Positions 5,667-9,490 of a DNA stretch of 9,490 bases are shown one piece after another. The notes beneath the pieces are model-generated. The model ran no database searches and was not told where the DNA came from. It saw only the letters and a program-made list of their open reading frames with translations. Every line of letters starts with the position of its first letter. Positions within the stretch are counted from its first letter, which is position 1. This stretch comes from RGIG1995 sp045587445. GTDB lineage: Bacteria; Bacillota; Clostridia; Oscillospirales; CAG-272. The position numbers and the translations under genes were made by a program. Location: assembly GCA_045587445.1 (NCBI GenBank), contig JAZNCH010000005.1, positions 1-9,490 on the forward strand, given 5' to 3'.

Positions 5667-5891
5667 TTACGCATTTGCGTATAATTCGTCGAGTTCGTCT
5701 GTCGTCAGAGCTTCCGCTCCTGCATAGGGGAGATTATTCCAAGTGGTTACACCGTCCCCGATTTTCATAAGAGAAGTGTTTACTTCAAGTCCCAACTCCC
5801 CTTTTTTAAGAATGGGATTTTTTAAACGCCAGTTAGTTGCAGTATCATTGCGGCAGACTAAGTTTGCTATTTTAATTGTCTTTTCTGCCAT
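5667..5891 (-). CDS. Stand-alone Mtd-type N-terminal domain protein
   Basis: This 74-residue protein, MAEKTIKIANLVCRNDTATN and onward, consists almost wholly of the domain found at the N-terminus of phage tropism determinants and many fibres. The pattern is RNDTATNW..KNPIL.KGELGLE...S.MKIGDGVTTWNNLPY (residues 14-56). The same domain starts the 326-residue fibre two genes upstream. The remaining residues 57-74 end EALTTDELDELYANA, nearly matching the C-terminus of the following 366-residue fibre. The ribosome site is GAGGTG, 12 bases after the previous stop. In other phages this domain leads a longer receptor-binding protein. A free copy may be an adaptor or cap that binds the baseplate, or the remnant of a fibre whose tip was lost. 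The start codon of the next gene is only 21 bases away. Confidence 0.75.
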   Translation of the reverse strand: MAEKTIKIANLVCRNDTATNWRLKNPILKKGELGLEVNTSLMKIGDGVTTWNNLPYAGAEALTTDELDELYANA

Positions 5892-5903
5892 AATCTCACC
5901 TCA

Positions 5904-6926
5904 TCATGCGTTGCCGCAGTCCAAAGTGATTTGGTCATCTTCCATTACTACTTTTGCACCATCGCTCAATGCACTTACGGCGGTTTGAGCAATGTTAGTG
6001 CCAAAGTTAGCAGTAGCTCTTTCTTCTGTGTAGTAGAGGTTGGAGCCTTCTGCCACGTCAGAAGTAGTCAAGGTAACTGCGCCAGTTTTGCCGTTGATTG
6101 CGGAAACATAGCCGCTTTCAGTCGGAGCAACGAGTTTTACCCAGTTTTCGAGAACGGTCGGGTCGTTACCTTTCAAGATGAAGGATTCGTTAAGGTCAGT
6201 ACGGACAGCAACGTCGCCTTCTTGTGCTTCAAGAGCAAGCATTTCTACTTCGGTGTCTACTACGGCAGTAGAAGTAACGGCAAGAGCAGGAAGAACGGAA
6301 GTATCCAGTTTGCCGTTTTCGTCCAAGATGGGAACATTGCCTGCGCTTGCGCCTACGTCTTTGGAAGCGGCGGTGCCTGCATCGGTGATTTTCGCCAAGG
6401 TCAGGTCGGGAATGTCGCTTGCTTCAAGTTGTGCGCCTGCGGTTACACGGCCTTTGCTGTCAACGGTAACTTTCGGATATGTACCTGCGGTTACGCCAGT
6501 ATCAGCCAAAGTAGCGTTGATGGAAACGGCTTCGCTACCATCAAAGGAAGCAGTACCGGTTACATCACCTTCCAAGGAAATGTCTTTAGCTTCTGCCAGT
6601 TTGGAAGCAGTAGCAGCATTACCTTCGATGGTTTCGGTGAAAGTCTTTTTACCGGTGATTTCTTGAGCGCCGTTCAAGGTAACATAGTTGGACAAGTCAA
6701 CTTCTGCGGTACCAGAAGAAGCACTCATAGTTTGCCAAGAGCTACCGTTGAAAACGTAAATAGTCTTATCGTCTTTGCAGTAAATCTGCATACCTTCATA
6801 AGCTACGCCATTATCGACAAACTCGTTGGCTACACTTAGAGAATCGACGATATATTTACTATCGACGGGATTTCCGGCAAGGTCAAAGCCGGAAGCAATT
6901 AAAATGCCTTTACCATAGTTACTCAT
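5904..6926 (-). CDS. Tail fibre shaft protein with EGNAATA and VTVDSKGRVTAG repeats
   Basis: This 340-residue fibre has a recognisable modular order. The N-terminus is SNYGKGILIASGFDLAGNPV with DSKYIVDSLSVANEF (residues 22-36). Next come a short beta unit EGMQIYCKDDKTIYVFNGSSW (44-64), a shaft segment TGKKTFTETIEGNAATASKL (91-110), and GDVTGTASFDGSEAV...ATLADTGVTAGTY.KVTVDSKGRVTAG (120-164). Then follow VGASAGNVPILDENGKLDTSVLP (191-213), VSAINGKTGAVTLTTSDVAEGSNLYYTEERATANF (274-308) and a short end closing DCGNA. All are widespread phage-fibre units forming extended trimeric beta structure. No tip lectin or chaperone is seen, so it is more likely a shaft or side fibre than the main adhesin. 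ATG at 6926 follows GGGAGGT, 19 bases after the upstream stop. Confidence 0.85.
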   Translation of the reverse strand: MSNYGKGILIASGFDLAGNPVDSKYIVDSLSVANEFVDNGVAYEGMQIYCKDDKTIYVFNGSSWQTMSASSGTAEVDLSNYVTLNGAQEITGKKTFTETIEGNAATASKLAEAKDISLEGDVTGTASFDGSEAVSINATLADTGVTAGTYPKVTVDSKGRVTAGAQLEASDIPDLTLAKITDAGTAASKDVGASAGNVPILDENGKLDTSVLPALAVTSTAVVDTEVEMLALEAQEGDVAVRTDLNESFILKGNDPTVLENWVKLVAPTESGYVSAINGKTGAVTLTTSDVAEGSNLYYTEERATANFGTNIAQTAVSALSDGAKVVMEDDQITLDCGNA

Positions 6927-6945
6927 AGTCGTTTACCTCCCTAAA

Positions 6946-7926
6946 TTAGTAACTATACTTAATTGCGAAGTCAGTTACAGTAGAAGCAGTCTTCACATAA
7001 GCATAGTAAGCTACATCGCCACTTGCAGTAGTAACGGTAACTTCGTGTTTGGTATAGCTTGCGATATTTTCAAAGCCGTTGGGGTCAACCGCAGATTTGA
7101 GTTCGCCATAAGAAGCGGGGTAAGCAATAACCATACATTCGCCTTCGGTAGTGTAGGTATAGTTTTTGTTGCCTTTCGCTTTAACGTCTTTAGTCAAGGA
7201 TTTAATAACATCGCTGGTGATTGCTGTGCCGTCTGCCACAACACCATAGTAGTAGGGGTCAATAAAGGTGAATTTAGTGGAGCTTGCACTTGCGGAGCCG
7301 CCGTCAACGTCAGTAACAGTACCAGTAAAGGTAGCATCTGCGGTCAAGGTAATGCCCTCAGCAGGCAAGCAGTTGATAGTACCACCTTCTGCAACATTTT
7401 CGGTGATGGTAGCAATAGTGGTAGAGCCTTGTTTTGCCACAACAGAAGCAATGGCAGAGGATTTTTTGGTTGCAGTAACTTTCAGAGCGGTTACGCTTAC
7501 GGAGGTGCCTTTTTCAAAAGTGCCGCCGTTCGGGGTTACGCTGATAGAAGCAGTCGGTTTGATGTACGGATACAAGATTTTGGTGAGCATTTCTGCAACA
7601 GGTACGTTTTCAAAAGTAGCACCTACGGCAATGCCACCAATAGCAGATACAATCGGAGTGTCATTGGTGTAATGCACGGCTTCGTTTACTGCTTTGTTTT
7701 GAATGGGGTTTTCGCTTTCAGCGTTCAGTTCAGCGTCAACTTCGATTTCGTCAGGGGTTACATAAGCTAATTCGGACCAAGTGGAAATACCATCGCCGAA
7801 TTTGAATTTGTTGGTATCGGTTTCGATACCCATTTCACCTTTGGCAAGCACAGGGTTTTTACTTGTCCAGTTCGCTGCGGTGTCGTTACGCAGCTGCAAG
7901 TTTTTGATAGTTAATGTTTTTGCCAT
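6946..7926 (-). CDS. Fibre/adhesin with Mtd-type N-terminus and Ig-like region
   Basis: This 326-residue protein starts at the ATG at 7926 (MAKTLTIKNLQ). The GGAGG site nine bases upstream lies inside the last codons of the preceding gene, and the TAATG junction overlaps by one base; an upstream in-frame ATG at 7944 has no such site. Residues 1-56 are an Mtd-type N-terminal domain (RNDTAANW.SKNPVLAKGEMGIE...FKFGDG.STWSELAY). Residues 66-84 hold LNAESENPIQNKAV, a linker also seen in the 366-residue fibre. Residues 123-222 are beta-rich and Ig-like (SISVTPNGGTFEKG, VTDVDGGSASASS), fit for weak sugar binding. Residues 224-326 are a conserved-looking C-terminus (YYYGVVADG, YTTEGECMVIAYPASYGELK, DPNGFENIASYTKHEV) of the kind I know from Firmicutes phage tail proteins. 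It is a probable receptor-binding protein; the ligand is unknown. Confidence 0.85.
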   Translation of the reverse strand: MAKTLTIKNLQLRNDTAANWTSKNPVLAKGEMGIETDTNKFKFGDGISTWSELAYVTPDEIEVDAELNAESENPIQNKAVNEAVHYTNDTPIVSAIGGIAVGATFENVPVAEMLTKILYPYIKPTASISVTPNGGTFEKGTSVSVTALKVTATKKSSAIASVVAKQGSTTIATITENVAEGGTINCLPAEGITLTADATFTGTVTDVDGGSASASSTKFTFIDPYYYGVVADGTAITSDVIKSLTKDVKAKGNKNYTYTTEGECMVIAYPASYGELKSAVDPNGFENIASYTKHEVTVTTASGDVAYYAYVKTASTVTDFAIKYSY

Positions 7927-8300
7927 TATGCGTTTCCTCCACATATAATGATTTCAAGTTCTTCATAATCTCTGCCAATGCAGAAATATTTACTGTTTTC
8001 TTCGTCCCACCGATAACTTGCATTTTCGCCAGTTACGATGTAGACGGTAGAGCTTGTGCCACGGTTTGGCAGTTCGCTTCGTGTTTTTACCTCAACCGCA
8101 TTGCCCTTTTCCAAGCCTACCAGCCTATCGTCCAAGTCTTGGAGCTTGTCCTTTAAGCCTGTGATAGCTTCAATGGGGTGTTGGTCGGGTAAATTGCGGT
8201 TTTGGAGTTTGTTGTGGTCAGTATAGGCGATTCGGTCAATAACACCGAATTCGAGTTCAATGTCATCTGATACGTCAATGCCGTTGTTTCTACATCTCAT
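7926..8300 (-). CDS. Small tail/fibre linker protein with QHPIEAITGL motif
   Basis: This is a 124-residue protein. The ATG at 8300 overlaps the upstream TGA by one base (TGATG), so it is preferred over the TTG one codon earlier. Residues 20-65 contain IDRIAYTDHNKLQNRNLPDQ and HPIEAITGLKDKLQDLDDRL, the motif plus short coiled coil typical of Firmicutes phage minor tail proteins. Residues 74-112 (RSELPNRGTSSTVYIVTGEN ... ASYRWDEENSKYFCIG) form a small beta unit. It resembles the KIYV..TNKTYRW modules of two downstream fibres. The protein ends EIIICGGNA. Its last codons (GGA GGA) double as the ribosome site of the next gene. It probably links the baseplate collar fibre to distal fibres, but its role is inferred from position and modules only. 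Confidence 0.75.
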   Translation of the reverse strand: MRCRNNGIDVSDDIELEFGVIDRIAYTDHNKLQNRNLPDQHPIEAITGLKDKLQDLDDRLVGLEKGNAVEVKTRSELPNRGTSSTVYIVTGENASYRWDEENSKYFCIGRDYEELEIIICGGNA

Positions 8301-8605
8301 CAAATAACACCCTCTTTCAATATGCCTTCTACTGGTACTCGTGCCTCATTGGTAGCGAATGCTTCACCATTAGTGGTAAGTACCCTCACTTGAATAAGTG
8401 CTTTACAGCCTTCTTCAAGTTTAAGTGTTTCCCTTTGGGTCAGCTTCCAACTGACACGTCGTACTTCATCCTCCACGTGCATATCCGCTTTGGATTTTGT
8501 TAAAATCTCTCTGCTCCTTTGTGACACGGTTAGCCAAATATCTTCGACTTCTTCAAGGTCAAAGGGCAGAGATACCCAGATTGTCGGCGTTGTTCCGCGC
8601 CTCAA
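8300..8605 (-). CDS. Small beta-rich baseplate/tail protein with TTG start
   Basis: This 101-residue protein opens MRRGTTPTIWVSLPFDLEEV. It then alternates short beta strands (DIWLTVSQRSREIL, VRRVSWKLTQRETLKLEEG, ALIQVRVLTTNGEA) and ends EGILKEGVI. A TPTI.(V/L).LPFDL ... LTQ.ETL ... IQVR layout is familiar from small hypothetical proteins next to tail-fibre genes of Firmicutes phages and suggests a beta-sandwich. The only workable start is TTG at 8605. It is eight bases after a perfect AGGAGG, and the nearby ATG at 8613 is followed at once by a stop. The gene starts 20 bases after the collar-fibre stop and overlaps the next ATG by one base. It is probably a structural part of the baseplate or fibre attachment; the function is not established. 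Confidence 0.75.
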   Translation of the reverse strand: MRRGTTPTIWVSLPFDLEEVEDIWLTVSQRSREILTKSKADMHVEDEVRRVSWKLTQRETLKLEEGCKALIQVRVLTTNGEAFATNEARVPVEGILKEGVI

Positions 8606-8613
8606 TTTACATC

Positions 8614-8619
8614 CCTCCT
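8614..8619 (-). promoter_or_regulatory. Perfect AGGAGG ribosome site fixing a TTG start
   Basis: AGGAGG on the minus strand stands eight bases before TTG at 8605. The only nearby ATG (8613) is followed by TAA, so this site decides the non-ATG start of the 101-residue tail protein. Confidence 0.75.
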
Positions 8620-8625
8620 TTTAGT

Positions 8626-9174
8626 TTAAATGGGGGTAACTTCGTCAATCTCGGCTATGGAGAGAGCCATAATATTACTCTCCACATATTCGGTGACGTA
8701 TCTTTCCATGATTATCGACGTTACGACATTTGACGGGTCAACCATCAAAGTTACGTTGTCAGCCTGCCCATACTGAAAGTAGAAAGTCCACTCGGCATTG
8801 TAGCCAGGGCTTTCGTCCTTAGAGGGAATGGGAGTGCCGTTGTTGGCAGGAGCCTGTGCAATAAAGAACAGGATTTCTCCCTCGTCGGGGTCGTTGGCAT
8901 AAACACCAAGTTGTTTAGCAGTATAGGCAGTATCCAACTCATCGTTAGTCAGATAACATGGTAAGCAGCATTTGCCTTCTTCCGGATAAGTGATTGGTCG
9001 GAAAGAAAGTGTTTGTTTCGGGTCGCTGACTTCTTCCTGCGCCTGTAAAAGGCCAGGAGTAACATATCCTGCACCGGTAACGGCTTTGGTAATGTTCAGC
9101 GTGTTTCCCTCAACCAATTTAGTCAGCAGGGCAATGCCCTTGCTGGTAATTACGGCGTTTTCCCATAAGTTCAT
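8626..9174 (-). CDS. Phage tail-collar fibre protein
   Basis: This 182-residue protein matches the phage tail-collar fibre family in its order of motifs. These are an N-terminal WENAVITSKGIALLTKLVEG (residues 4-23), then LNITKAVTGAGYVTPGLL (26-43), DPKQTLSFRPITYPEEGK (51-68), and LGVYANDPDEGEILFFIAQA (89-108). After these come an AEWTFYFQYGQADNVTL stretch (127-143) and a helical end. In known phages this protein attaches distal fibres at the collar or baseplate. The C-terminus (MALSIAEIDEVTPI) resembles the LTTAEIDELYANA tails of two downstream proteins. The ATG at 9174 overlaps the upstream stop (TAATG) and follows GAGGTG, so it is translationally coupled to the gpI-like gene. It is shorter than tail-collar proteins that carry a long fibre, suggesting that the fibre parts are supplied by separate downstream genes. 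Confidence 0.88.
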   Translation of the reverse strand: MNLWENAVITSKGIALLTKLVEGNTLNITKAVTGAGYVTPGLLQAQEEVSDPKQTLSFRPITYPEEGKCCLPCYLTNDELDTAYTAKQLGVYANDPDEGEILFFIAQAPANNGTPIPSKDESPGYNAEWTFYFQYGQADNVTLMVDPSNVVTSIIMERYVTEYVESNIMALSIAEIDEVTPI

Positions 9175-9490
9175 TAGGACATCACCTCTACTTTAAATTT
9201 CTCGCAATGGGTAAGTCCGACAGCCACTTTTACAGGCGGCTCGGACACCATTTGCGTACAAACTCGAATTACATAAATCAAGTGAGCGGGTTTCTTTCTG
9301 TCGAGGGTAGCTTCAATCGGTCCCCAATCATATACAACCTCGCGAACATTCACGAGAAACGTATTCTTGGCGATGTTCTCTTGAATATCTACCTCTACAC
9401 CATTGAGCGCACTTGATACAGCCGCCGCCAATCTGTGAGGGTTGCAGGGGCCTCTATCTCGCCACGCAATAAGCCTTGCCCTGCGTTGCT
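9174..9490 (-). CDS. Tail protein, C-terminal part (YmfQ/gpI-like; cut by window edge)
   Basis: The reading frame is open to the right edge, so only the last 104 residues are visible and the start is outside the window. An internal TTG at 9431 is not a credible start, because the open frame and the protein pattern continue upstream of it. The visible part reads RLIAWRDRGPCNPHRL, then a beta-rich region (VEVDIQENIAKNTFLVNVREV), and a RKKPAHLIYVIRV segment near the end. A helical region that handles RR..L..WR and a terminal KPAHL motif are features of YmfQ (DUF2313) and gpI-type tail proteins, which sit at the baseplate and precede the collar fibre gene in many phages. The next gene here is a collar fibre, which supports this. 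Exact family membership is moderate confidence because the N-terminal half is missing. Confidence 0.65.
   Translation of the reverse strand, partial: QRRARLIAWRDRGPCNPHRLAAAVSSALNGVEVDIQENIAKNTFLVNVREVVYDWGPIEATLDRKKPAHLIYVIRVCTQMVSEPPVKVAVGLTHCEKFKVEVMS

Noticed and set aside
4470..6839. Long plus-strand open frames opposite the 366- and 340-residue fibres
   Set aside because: They lie fully antisense to well-supported fibre genes with known modules, lack convincing ribosome sites and have Cys/Phe/Ser-rich, low-complexity products. They arise from the codon use of Ala/Thr/Gly-rich genes.
5667..7926. Diversity-generating retroelement suggested by Mtd-type domains
   Set aside because: Only the N-terminal anchoring domain resembles Mtd. 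There is no reverse transcriptase, no lectin-type variable C-terminus and no template/variable repeat pair in this window. Such parts could still lie outside it.
8626..9196. Other short frames overlapping the collar-fibre gene on both strands
   Set aside because: They overlap a strongly supported collar-fibre protein in other frames, with no own ribosome site or recognisable product.

Overview
The window is part of the late structural region of a tailed phage or prophage of a Bacillota-type (Firmicutes) host. The evidence is mid-to-low G+C by eye, strong GGAGG-type ribosome binding sites before almost every gene, and tail-fibre modules that I know mainly from phages of gut Firmicutes (Clostridia or Negativicutes). 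The host genus cannot be fixed from this sequence. All supported genes lie on the minus strand, so transcription runs from position 9490 towards 1.

In transcription order, the right end (9490-7926) holds tightly packed baseplate and fibre-attachment genes: the C-terminal part of a YmfQ/gpI-like tail protein, a tail-collar fibre protein, a small beta-rich protein with a TTG start, and a 124-residue linker-type protein. Three junctions here are one-base stop/start overlaps (TAATG or TGATG), which suggests translational coupling. The tail type is probably contractile, from the gpI-like and collar-fibre pair; this is inference.

The middle (7926-3030) is a tandem series of fibre or adhesin genes: a 326-residue protein with an Mtd-type N-terminus and Ig-like region, a 340-residue shaft protein, a 74-residue protein that is little more than an Mtd-type N-terminal domain, a 366-residue fibre, a 302-residue fibre with an AT-rich C-terminal tip, a 148-residue tail accessory protein, and a probable 17-residue micro-ORF. 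These proteins share short modules: Mtd-type N-termini, GLxH...KIK N-termini, a KIYV..TNKTYRW-type unit, STNPV.NKAV linkers, and C-termini of the LTTAEIDELYANA type. The array therefore looks like a mosaic built by duplication and module exchange. A strong 12-bp hairpin separates the 366- and 302-residue genes.

The left part (2956-1) carries the largest fibre gene (668 residues): twelve HxH motifs, three tandem receptor-type repeats and a C-terminal self-cleaving S74 chaperone. A structured intergenic region follows, with a hairpin, a candidate promoter with a perfect TATAAT, and an SD-bearing stem-loop. It precedes a homing-endonuclease-like gene. The N-terminal part of a small holin-like membrane protein runs off the left edge and probably starts the lysis genes.

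No tRNA, rRNA, CRISPR array, IS element, reverse transcriptase or diversity-generating template repeat was seen. No gap between genes exceeds 300 bases; the largest is 804-949. The best candidates for something new are the shared C-terminal tags, the stand-alone Mtd-type domain gene, the 17-codon repeat ORF and the RNA control region of the endonuclease gene.
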